Source: Bacteroides sp. (lineage in GTDB: Bacteria; Bacteroidota; Bacteroidia; Bacteroidales; Bacteroidaceae). From it: a stretch of DNA of 5,430 nt. This document shows positions 1-4,781 of this stretch, one piece after another. A program made the translations under genes and the position numbers. The stretch is taken from positions 1 to 5,430 of the forward strand of contig JAFYML010000295.1 of the NCBI GenBank assembly GCA_017556595.1, in the 5' to 3' direction. The number at the start of each line of letters is the position of its first letter. The first letter of the stretch is position 1. The notes under the pieces are model-generated. The model worked only from the letters and a program-made list of their open reading frames with translations, ran no database searches and was not told the origin of the DNA.

Positions 1-624
1 AGCAATGATAGCCGCTGTGTAGTCCGAACCGCCACGTCCCAAGTTTGTAATCTCGCCCGTGTTGATGTCAGTTGCAATGAAGCCAGGCACCACTACGCGC
101 TCGGCACATCCCTCGAATGCTTTGTGTAGCAATCCCGAAGTTACATCTTGCACCAACACGTGCTTATGGTGTTTCTTCTCGGTTTTGATAAACGAGCGTG
201 CATCCATCCATTGTGCATCCACGAGTGTTGCCAGGATAATGCTCGACAAGCGTTCGCCGTAGCTCACGATAGTGTCGCTTGTCTTAGCCGACAAGTCTTT
301 TATCAGATAGATACCTTTGAAGATATTTTTCAGTTCGTCTAGCAGTTGGCTCACCGCTGCCATCAAGTTGGCTTGCTTTCCGCTTTCCAGCCCTATGCCG
401 TTCACCATCTCCACGTGTCGGCGCACCATTTCGTTATAGGCGTCCACGTATGCGGCATTTCCGCTTGCGGCCAATTTCGAAGTTGCAATCAGCGAGTCGG
501 TGATACCCCCAAGTGCCGATACCACCACGATAACCGGCTCTTGTGCTGCTTCAATGATATTTTTTACGCTTAAAATGCTGTCTGCGGAACCTACGGATGT
601 TCCGCCGAATTTCATTACTTTCAT
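1..624 (-). CDS. thrA: Aspartokinase, N-terminal part; probably bifunctional aspartokinase/homoserine dehydrogenase (3' end outside window)
   Basis: Aspartokinase phosphorylates L-aspartate, the first committed step towards threonine, methionine, lysine and isoleucine, in the cytoplasm. The frame is open for 208 codons to the window edge, so only the front of the kinase domain is present. Visible signatures are KFGGTSVG at residues 5-12 (the nucleotide/substrate-binding start of the amino acid kinase fold), SYGERL at 121-126, and NLGRGGSDYTAAIIA at the end, the conserved aspartokinase segment. The start at 624 places KFGGTS a few residues in, as is usual for the family; Met4 (615) is the only close alternative. 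The bifunctional ThrA assignment is inference: the N-terminal style resembles Bacteroidetes ThrA as I remember it, and the upstream leader peptide is threonine-rich. A monofunctional LysC cannot be excluded without the C-terminus. No Shine-Dalgarno is visible; the upstream region is A/T-rich. Confidence 0.93.
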   Translation of the reverse strand, partial: MKVMKFGGTSVGSADSILSVKNIIEAAQEPVIVVVSALGGITDSLIATSKLAASGNAAYVDAYNEMVRRHVEMVNGIGLESGKQANLMAAVSQLLDELKNIFKGIYLIKDLSAKTSDTIVSYGERLSSIILATLVDAQWMDARSFIKTEKKHHKHVLVQDVTSGLLHKAFEGCAERVVVPGFIATDINTGEITNLGRGGSDYTAAIIA

Positions 625-656
625 TATAGTGAGTTTTTTAACGTACAAATGTAGTG

Positions 657-831
657 AAAAGAGTTCTACTTAGCAAAACTCTTGTCGGATAATCTAAAAA
701 AATAATACTGATTGAGAAGTTGGTGTAACACGTAGAAACACAAAAAATAGCCCTAACCCCTAAGGGTTGTGGTGGTGCAAGTGCATGTGACAGTATAAAG
801 ACAATACTTCTTCATGGGTTGTTGTTTCTAC
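657..831 (-). promoter_or_regulatory. Candidate threonine attenuator: leader RNA with competing hairpins
   Basis: Reading the minus-strand RNA, four pairing elements surround the leader ORF. Segment A, GUAGAAACA (831-823), lies just before the leader ATG and is perfectly complementary to segment B, UGUUUCUAC (740-732), just after the ORF. A small hairpin AACCC/GGGTT (768-764 with 759-755) overlaps the leader stop and is followed by a U6 run (747-742). A later hairpin AAGAGTT/AACTCTT (683-677 with 665-659, extendable with wobbles) ends in a short U run before the aspartokinase start. Segment C, GUAGAA (669-664), sits in the loop side of that last hairpin and could instead pair with UUCUAC of segment B. 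Alternative pairings of this sort are what an attenuator needs. Which hairpin is the real terminator is uncertain, since neither is a textbook strong one. Confidence 0.55.
753..815 (-). CDS. Threonine-rich leader peptide (20 aa) of the aspartokinase gene
   Basis: A short ORF reads MKKYCLYTVTCTCTTTTLRG and stops with TAG. Seven of 20 residues are threonine, including a run of four (codons ACC ACC ACA ACC), just before a hairpin and U-rich stretch. It lies about 31 nt downstream of a Bacteroidetes-type promoter and 128 nt upstream of the aspartokinase start, on the same strand. This matches the logic of the E. coli thr operon leader (ThrL): ribosome stalling at threonine codons when Thr-tRNA is scarce would change leader RNA folding and let transcription continue into the operon. 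Unlike E. coli ThrL it has no isoleucine codons, so threonine alone would be sensed. Its ATG follows an A/C-rich stretch with no Shine-Dalgarno, normal for Bacteroidetes. It is too short to be found by ordinary gene callers. Expression has not been shown; the composition and location are the evidence. Confidence 0.8.
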   Translation of the reverse strand: MKKYCLYTVTCTCTTTTLRG

Positions 832-848
832 TAATTCTTTTGAAATAT

Positions 849-877
849 GGCGCAAAAGTAGCAAATAAAACGAACAT
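849..877 (-). repeat. 29-bp promoter segment, inverted copy 1 (thr leader side)
   Basis: Read on the minus strand, this 29-bp segment starts ATGTTCG, continues to ATTTGCTA, the last TTTG of the -7 box, then GCC. It matches 984-1012 on the plus strand at 23 of 29 positions, with the -7 box in exactly the same register (17 bases from the start of the segment). The identical blocks are ATGTTCG, TATTTGCTA and TTTG plus GCC; not all of these are explained by the sigma consensus. Confidence 0.75.
853..860 (-). promoter_or_regulatory. Promoter -7 box of the thr leader/aspartokinase transcript
   Basis: On the minus strand this reads TACTTTTG, an exact match to the Bacteroidetes primary sigma factor -7 consensus TAnnTTTG, flanked by GC on the 5' side. 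A clear -33 TTTG is missing at the expected distance; TGAT stands there instead. Transcription would start near 846, giving a leader of roughly 220 nt before the aspartokinase start. The segment around it (849-877) is repeated in inverted orientation at the ansA promoter. Confidence 0.65.
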
Positions 878-983
878 TCTATCACTTTTTCCTAAAAAAT
901 TGCGTTAAAACGATAATTTTCTTCTTCGCTGCAAATCGGGGCGTGCAAAGCCATTTCGAAAGATTTATATCTTTTTGATGCGT

Positions 984-1012
984 ATGTTCGCCATATTTGC
1001 TAACTTTGTGCC
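984..1012 (+). repeat. 29-bp promoter segment, inverted copy 2 (ansA side)
   Basis: This is the plus-strand partner of the segment at 849-877: ATGTTCG, then ATATTTGCTA, the TAACTTTG -7 box and TGCC. It matches its partner at 23 of 29 positions with no gaps. Between the two copies (878-983) lies A/T-rich DNA with a small AAAGAT/ATCTTT inverted repeat (959-964 with 969-974) and no gene that I can see. Confidence 0.75.
1001..1008 (+). promoter_or_regulatory. Promoter -7 box of ansA
   Basis: TAACTTTG is an exact match to the Bacteroidetes -7 consensus TAnnTTTG. A TTTG at 974-977 could be a -33 box, but the 23-bp spacing is a little long. Transcription would start near 1015, leaving an untranslated leader of only about 20 nt before the ansA ATG. 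Confidence 0.65.
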
Positions 1013-1036
1013 GATGTAAAGGATAAAATACGCGCA

Positions 1037-2074
1037 ATGAAACCAAATAACACTTCCGTTTTGTTAATTTATACCGGTGGCACCATCGGCATGTTCGAAA
1101 ATCCCGAAACCGGTGCGTTGGAGAATTTCGACTTCGAGCAACTACAGAAGCAAGTGCCCGAATTGCAGAAGTTTCCTATCAGTATAGATAGCTATCAGTT
1201 CAATCCACCCATCGACTCGTCGGACATGAATCCCGATGCATGGCGAAAGATTGTGAAGGTAGTGAACGACAACTACGACCAATACACCGGCTTCGTTGTG
1301 TTGCATGGCACCGACACCATGGCCTACACCGCCTCGGCGCTTAGCTTTATGCTCGAGGACCTGGGTAAGCCCGTTATCCTTACAGGTTCGCAGCTCCCCA
1401 TTGGCGTGTTGCGCACCGACGGCAAAGAAAACCTGATTACGAGCATTGAAATAGCCGCTGCTTGTCACCCCGATGGCCGCCCCATGGTGCCCGAGGTGTG
1501 CGTGCTCTTCGAGAACCACCTGATGCGCGGCAACCGCACCACCAAGCTCAATGCCGAAAACTTCAACGCCTTCCGTTCGTACAACTATCCCCACTTGGCC
1601 GAGATAGGCATCCATATCAAGTACGACTACATGCAGATACATCGCGAAAAAACACCCTCGCGTTTGCATCCCCACTACCTGCTCGACACCAATGTAGCCA
1701 TCTTGAAGCTCTTCCCCGGCATACAAGAAAACGTAGTCGATGCCATCCTCTCCATTCCCGGTTTGAAAGCCGTTGTGTTGGAGACCTACGGCTCGGGAAA
1801 TGCCCCCCTTAGCGAATGGTTCTTGAGCCGTCTTCGTCGCGCTACCCAAGAGGGAATGGTCATTGTCAATGTCACCCAGTGCAGTGCCGGCAGCGTGGAG
1901 ATGGAGCGTTACGAAACGGGCTACTACCTGCAACAAGTGGGCGTGGTAAGCGGTTACGACACCACCACCGAGTCGGCCGTTACAAAACTCATGTTCCTGT
2001 TGGGACACAACTATTCGCCCGAGGAGGTTCGCCGCCTGATGCAGAAACCCATTGCGGGCGAAATCACGATTTAA
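1037..2074 (+). CDS. ansA: Type I L-asparaginase, cytoplasmic
   Basis: Hydrolyses L-asparagine to L-aspartate and ammonia. At 345 residues it has the length of E. coli AnsA (338). The catalytic signatures are complete: TGGTIGM at residues 13-19 with nucleophile Thr16; SSDM at 61-64 (substrate binding); HGTDTMAYTASAL at 90-102 with Thr92-Asp93; TGSQLPIGVLRTDG at 116-129; and RGNRTTK at 164-170 with the catalytic Lys170. There is no signal peptide, which fits a cytoplasmic type I enzyme and not the periplasmic type II. The C-terminal domain keeps YGSGNAP (251-257) and TQC (280-282). Glu249 stands where, by my remembered alignment, E. coli AnsA has the allosteric Arg240. The gene ends in tandem stops TAA TAA (2072-2077). 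It is transcribed alone, divergently from the thr leader and convergently to the FISUMP gene, and uses more G/C-rich codons than the intergenic DNA. Confidence 0.97.
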   Translation: MKPNNTSVLLIYTGGTIGMFENPETGALENFDFEQLQKQVPELQKFPISIDSYQFNPPIDSSDMNPDAWRKIVKVVNDNYDQYTGFVVLHGTDTMAYTASALSFMLEDLGKPVILTGSQLPIGVLRTDGKENLITSIEIAAACHPDGRPMVPEVCVLFENHLMRGNRTTKLNAENFNAFRSYNYPHLAEIGIHIKYDYMQIHREKTPSRLHPHYLLDTNVAILKLFPGIQENVVDAILSIPGLKAVVLETYGSGNAPLSEWFLSRLRRATQEGMVIVNVTQCSAGSVEMERYETGYYLQQVGVVSGYDTTTESAVTKLMFLLGHNYSPEEVRRLMQKPIAGEITI

Positions 2075-2110
2075 TAATGCCTCGAAAATAAACTGAATAA
2101 CTGAATGTTA

Positions 2111-2158
2111 TTTAGTGACTAGTGTTTAGTGATTAGCCGTTACTAGTAGCTAGTCACT
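2111..2158. repeat. Palindromic intergenic element between convergent genes, copy 1
   Basis: A perfect 9-bp inverted repeat, AGTGACTAG (2114-2122) and CTAGTCACT (2150-2158), encloses further related words (AGTG, CTAG and ACTAGT). The element lies in the 89-bp gap between ansA and the FISUMP gene and could act as a two-way transcription terminator, although no long T run follows on either strand. Its left half, starting TTTAGTG, recurs at 3950-3970. Confidence 0.6.
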
Positions 2159-2163
2159 TTCAA

Positions 2164-3633
2164 TCACCTTCCCTTCGTTACCGGACGGATGCAGAAACCA
2201 TAAGACTTGCGTCCCTTCGAGCCGAAATAAACATTCTCTTTAAGCGCAATAATGAGATACGCATCGCTCGCGTTCTGCCATCCAGGCATGTGAGAAGAAG
2301 TCCAATAATATAACTCCTTGTTAATATCTTGCGACAGATGAGACGCATCGCAGTTATAGTTCATCTCGCCCGAAGCAGGCAAGAAGATATACTTTCCGTT
2401 GAGTTTGCTAGTCGCTTTCAGACCCTTGCGACGACCAATGTTTGTCCATTCCCAAGTACAGTTCTCCATTAGCTCGGCAAAGTCTTGCACAGTAGGCATG
2501 AACCAAGCACTTCCCCAATGCGCCGTTGCAGCATCATAGTTAGCATCGCCGGTAATATCCTTTTGTATATCATCCTTGGCATACTTTTCGCCTTCGTAGT
2601 AAGTAGTAATCGCTCCCCAGCGATAGTAACCGCCATCCTGATCCACAGCATCAGCGCCTAAGTTGCATGTGGCCCATTTCAATCCTGACGGCAATCCCAA
2701 GTCCACCCACTTATGGCCGTTTGTTTCGCCATCGCTTGGAATATCCGTCTTTACGTCGTAATCGGTTACCGGACGGATAGCAAAGCCGCTATATCGCTCG
2801 GCTATGCTCGGTTCGCCCAATGCCGCTCCAAAGGTGTACATATGTGCGCCACTATTCTTGTTGTCGGTATAAGGAGTCGATGTCCAATAGAGGCCGCATC
2901 CGTTAGCTTCTTCAAGCTTTGTACCCTCCTTGGAGCCAGTTGCCGGTAAGAATATCGATTTGTTGTTGATGACACTGGTAAATTCTCTTCCCCAGCGACC
3001 ACCTTTCTGCACATATTTATCGTTGCAGTATTGGAGTAACTCCCTTAGTTCCTCTTCGGTAGGCATTCGCCAGCCCTTTCCCCATTTCTGAGTAGCAACG
3101 TCGTACGTTTGGTTTCCAGCAATGTCGTTCATCGCCTTGCTATACGTTTTCGTATTTTCAGCCGCATACGAAGTCTTTGTAACTGTCTCTCCCCACGAGT
3201 AGTGTTTGCCTGGCTGTTCGGGAGCAGCGGCATCTACGTTGCAAGTGCCCCATCGGGTGCCCGATGGCAATCCCAAATCCACCCATTCGTGACCATTCAG
3301 TTTGCCCGTAGTAGGACCATATTCCACCATTGTAGCTAGGTTAGAGGCCGATACACGCTTGCTTGCTACCGAGAATACATCGTCCGATGATTCGCTTTTA
3401 CTCTTCGCAATTTTTGGTAGTGCAGGCTTGGTTGTTGATTGCTGTTGTTGTTCGCCGACTGCCTCCTCCTTGTCCTTACCTACAATCTTCTTCACCTCTT
3501 TTTGAACACGATTTTCCACCTCCTTCTTCACGGTTTTCTCAAGTTTCTTCAGGAGATTCTGTGCGCTGACGTCGGCGGTACCTGCAGCAAGGAATAGAGC
3601 CAACGCGATAAACATTACTTTCTTCATAAGCAT
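2164..3633 (-). CDS. Secreted protein with two FISUMP (Fib_succ_major) domains
   Basis: A 489-residue exported protein of unknown function. Residues 1-24 form a Sec signal peptide (basic start, hydrophobic core FIALALFLAAG, signal peptidase I-type site VSA|Q); no lipobox Cys is present. Residues 25-60 are a Lys/Glu/Val-rich amphipathic helix, probably coiled coil, followed by a Q4 run and a Ser/Lys linker. Two tandem copies of the Fibrobacter succinogenes major paralogue domain follow (about 113-290 and 305-486). Each starts NGHxWVDLGLPSG, contains W-x-MPT, IFLPA and YWTS, and ends GFxIRPVT. The family is common in secreted Bacteroidetes proteins and is often linked to surface or matrix roles, but its ligand is not known. 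The second ATG (3627) gives the classic MKK start and is as likely as the first. Neighbours do not indicate a pathway; it appears to be monocistronic. Confidence 0.88.
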   Translation of the reverse strand: MLMKKVMFIALALFLAAGTADVSAQNLLKKLEKTVKKEVENRVQKEVKKIVGKDKEEAVGEQQQQSTTKPALPKIAKSKSESSDDVFSVASKRVSASNLATMVEYGPTTGKLNGHEWVDLGLPSGTRWGTCNVDAAAPEQPGKHYSWGETVTKTSYAAENTKTYSKAMNDIAGNQTYDVATQKWGKGWRMPTEEELRELLQYCNDKYVQKGGRWGREFTSVINNKSIFLPATGSKEGTKLEEANGCGLYWTSTPYTDNKNSGAHMYTFGAALGEPSIAERYSGFAIRPVTDYDVKTDIPSDGETNGHKWVDLGLPSGLKWATCNLGADAVDQDGGYYRWGAITTYYEGEKYAKDDIQKDITGDANYDAATAHWGSAWFMPTVQDFAELMENCTWEWTNIGRRKGLKATSKLNGKYIFLPASGEMNYNCDASHLSQDINKELYYWTSSHMPGWQNASDAYLIIALKENVYFGSKGRKSYGFCIRPVTKGR

Positions 3634-3725
3634 TAAATTTATAGGCGAATTCAGCTAGCCAATGCCGAATTCTACTTGGTTAAATATTGAAATAAAAAAT
3701 ACTTTCGCGGTTTCGTTATACCTTG

Positions 3726-3733
3726 CAAAAATA
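3726..3733 (-). promoter_or_regulatory. Promoter -7 box of the FISUMP gene
   Basis: The minus strand reads TATTTTTG within GCTATTTTTGC, an exact TAnnTTTG box with the same GC flank as at the thr leader promoter. No convincing -33 TTTG is seen. Transcription would start near 3719, giving an untranslated leader of about 85-90 nt. Confidence 0.55.
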
Positions 3734-3786
3734 GCTTTTTTTGGAATAAGAACGAAAAATATTTCAAATAAAAACAGCGATTAAAT

Positions 3787-3823
3787 AAAAAAATACACAC
3801 GCCTCTCACGAGGCATGTGTGTA
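3787..3823 (-). terminator. Strong rho-independent terminator (minus strand)
   Basis: On the minus strand the stem TACACAC + GCCTC pairs as 7 + 5 bp with a two-base bulge around a four-base loop (3794-3805 with 3810-3823), followed directly by seven T (3793-3787). It lies 128 bp beyond the HU-gene stop, after another hairpin. It therefore may end the candidate small RNA and not the HU mRNA itself. Confidence 0.8.
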
Positions 3824-3882
3824 ATCCAATCTTTTATTAAACTTTTAAATACGTAATAAATACGTTGTAAATATGATTATTT
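3787..3882 (-). ncRNA. Candidate small RNA, about 95 nt
   Basis: A promoter with both boxes (3889-3922) and a strong terminator (3787-3823) on the same strand bracket about 95 nt containing no plausible ORF: the only ATG lies inside the terminator stem. The gap therefore has the layout of a small independent RNA gene between the HU gene and the FISUMP gene. No known RNA family was recognised. The alternative is that this is just the 3' untranslated tail of the HU mRNA with an incidental promoter-like sequence in A/T-rich DNA. Confidence 0.35.
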
Positions 3883-3888
3883 ACAACG
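3863..3888. repeat. Perfect 11-bp inverted repeat over the predicted start site
   Basis: CGTTGTAAATA (3863-3873) and its exact reverse complement (3878-3888) are separated by TGAT. The right arm directly abuts the TATATTTG box at 3889-3896, so the palindrome covers the expected transcription start on the minus strand. This is where a repressor operator, or a 5'-terminal hairpin of an RNA, would lie. Confidence 0.6.
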
Positions 3889-3922
3889 CAAATATAAATA
3901 CTATTTATAAAACTTGCACAAA
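3889..3922 (-). promoter_or_regulatory. Intergenic promoter with -33 and -7 boxes (candidate small RNA)
   Basis: On the minus strand TTTG (3922-3919) and TATATTTG (3896-3889) match the Bacteroidetes -33 and -7 boxes with a 22-bp spacer. That spacing is at or just above the usual range. The surrounding DNA is very A/T-rich, so chance matches are possible. Confidence 0.45.
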
Positions 3923-3928
3923 TTCCCT

Positions 3929-3949
3929 AAAAATCCGCTTTCGTAAGCG
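3929..3949 (-). terminator. Hairpin terminator just after the HU-like gene
   Basis: The minus strand reads CGCTT-ACGA-AAGCG followed by GATTTTT, a 5-bp stem with a short U run, starting two bases beyond the stop codon. The stem is short, so it would be a weak or leaky terminator. Confidence 0.45.
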
Positions 3950-3970
3950 TTTAGTGGCTAGTGTCGAGTG
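3950..3970. repeat. Partial copy 2 of the TTAGTGRCTAGTGT element
   Basis: This segment matches 2111-2131 at 18 of 21 positions (shared core TTAGTGRCTAGTGT). It overlaps the stop codon and last codons (LDTSH) of the HU-like gene, so the element supplies the C-terminal end of that protein. The palindromic right half seen in copy 1 is absent here. Confidence 0.5.
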
Positions 3971-4607
3971 GAAGTGTTTCTCTTTCCTTTTTTACATATA
4001 ACTTACTGCTTCCTCGCCCCGTCCATCCAATGCCGCTATCGGGCTGTTTGCTTAATTCGCGCAATTCTCTTGTGGCGCTTGCTCGGCTCAGTTTGGTTAA
4101 TGAGATATAATTCTCTACACGCATATAAGGGTGTTCTTCGAGAAAATCTTGTGCCAATTTTAAACGCTCTTCTTTGTTATAGGGCGATTGATGAAGTTTG
4201 TGGGTGCCACTTCTTTCCAATTCACATTCGGAATTGGTTCGCTTTATCAGTCGTTTAGCCGCCCTAAAGTTGATGTTGTCCACACAGATACTTTGCGCAT
4301 TACGTTTGGTGGCATTTTCGTCCATTTCCTCCATTTGCTTACCGCGCTTCATGCCTAACGAAGGACGAAAAGTGCCAATACCATCAAGTGTGACGGTATA
4401 GCCCATAGCCATATAAAAGGCCATGTCTTCGGCTACTTGGTAGAGTACTTGCTTCACCATTGCAGGATTTACACCTGCATGTCGGCCGGCCATAATCTCA
4501 ATAAACTCTTCTCCGCTCAGGTTGCGGATGGTTTCCAAACGGTAGTATGCTCGTTTTTTGCCGCTACCATTTAGGTCGTTCATTTCTTGTTTTACGTACT
4601 TTGTCAT
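3951..4607 (-). CDS. HU-related DNA-binding protein with C-terminal winged-helix-like extension
   Basis: A 218-residue nucleoid-type protein. Residues 1 to about 120 match the Bacteroidetes HU-related family: YYRLETIRNLSGEEF leads into the first helices, VKQVLYQVAEDMAFYM forms the dimer helix, and TLDGIGTFRPSL (73-84) is the beta-arm entry motif of HU/IHF. HU proteins are normally about 90 residues and short members of this branch roughly 125-160 (from memory). Here about 65 further residues (144-207) form a helix-turn-helix-like segment, LTKLSRASATRELRELS, followed by a wing-like GWTGRGSSKLYV. That resembles winged-helix regulators such as those ending Fic-type proteins, so sequence-specific binding is plausible but inferred. 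The start at 4607 places the HU fold at the usual distance; Met9 is less likely. It has its own promoter and the array of palindromes right upstream, suggesting regulated, perhaps autoregulated, expression. Confidence 0.85.
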   Translation of the reverse strand: MTKYVKQEMNDLNGSGKKRAYYRLETIRNLSGEEFIEIMAGRHAGVNPAMVKQVLYQVAEDMAFYMAMGYTVTLDGIGTFRPSLGMKRGKQMEEMDENATKRNAQSICVDNINFRAAKRLIKRTNSECELERSGTHKLHQSPYNKEERLKLAQDFLEEHPYMRVENYISLTKLSRASATRELRELSKQPDSGIGWTGRGSSKLYVKKERETLPLDTSH

Positions 4608-4666
4608 CTCTTTTGCGTGTTAATTTGTTTGTTGTTCTTCTGAATTAAAATTATTGTTTCACGCAA

Positions 4667-4697
4667 CAAAAATAAAAACTCTTTGAGAAAAAACAAA
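4667..4697 (-). promoter_or_regulatory. Promoter of the HU-like gene (-33 and -7)
   Basis: On the minus strand TTTG (4697-4694) and TATTTTTG (4674-4667) match both Bacteroidetes promoter boxes with a 19-bp spacer, the best promoter in the window. Transcription would start near 4660, giving a 5' leader of about 50 nt. The -33 box directly touches the 21-bp repeat array that starts at 4698. Confidence 0.75.
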
Positions 4698-4781
4698 ATC
4701 GCGACGTGATTTCACGGAATCACGGTGTGATTTCATAGAATCACGATGCGATTTTAGTAAATCACAGCGTGATTTTAATTT
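4698..4781. repeat. Four tandem 21-bp palindrome-bearing units upstream of the HU-like promoter
   Basis: Units run 4698-4718, 4719-4739, 4740-4760 and 4761-4781. Each begins with a 13-base imperfect or perfect palindrome: ATCGCgacGTGAT, ATCACggtGTGAT, ATCACgatGCGAT, ATCACagcGTGAT. An A/T-rich tail starting TTT follows. Units 2 and 4 have perfect 5-bp arms. The period is exactly 21 bp, two turns of B-DNA, so all sites face one side. Palindromes are kept better than the spacers and tails, which looks more like protein-binding sites than a slippage repeat. Read on the minus strand the array also encodes a KSxRDxx heptapeptide in one open frame, probably by chance of the 21-bp period. Confidence 0.8.

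Noticed and set aside
59..573. Three plus-strand open frames opposite the aspartokinase gene
   Set aside because: They overlap a clear aspartokinase reading frame and their translations show no recognisable motif.
1017..1024. AAAGGAT as a Shine-Dalgarno for ansA
   Set aside because: It is too far from the ATG (about 12-14 nt), and Bacteroidetes generally initiate without such a site.
1142..2008. Long minus-strand open frame (288 codons) opposite ansA
   Set aside because: It lies entirely inside the well-supported ansA gene on the other strand, its translation is His/Gly/Val-rich with no domain, and it is a typical codon-bias shadow.
3644..3672. Two GAATTC words with GCTAGC between them upstream of the FISUMP gene
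   Set aside because: They are short self-palindromic words without a longer stem or matching context; likely chance.
3790..3817. Eleven-codon ORF starting inside the terminator stem (MPRERRVYFFI)
   Set aside because: Its start codon and most of its codons are the terminator hairpin and T run; it would not be present intact and accessible in an mRNA.
4698..4781. CRISPR-like array
   Set aside because: The 21-bp units are directly adjacent with no unique spacers and differ from one another; no cas gene is near.
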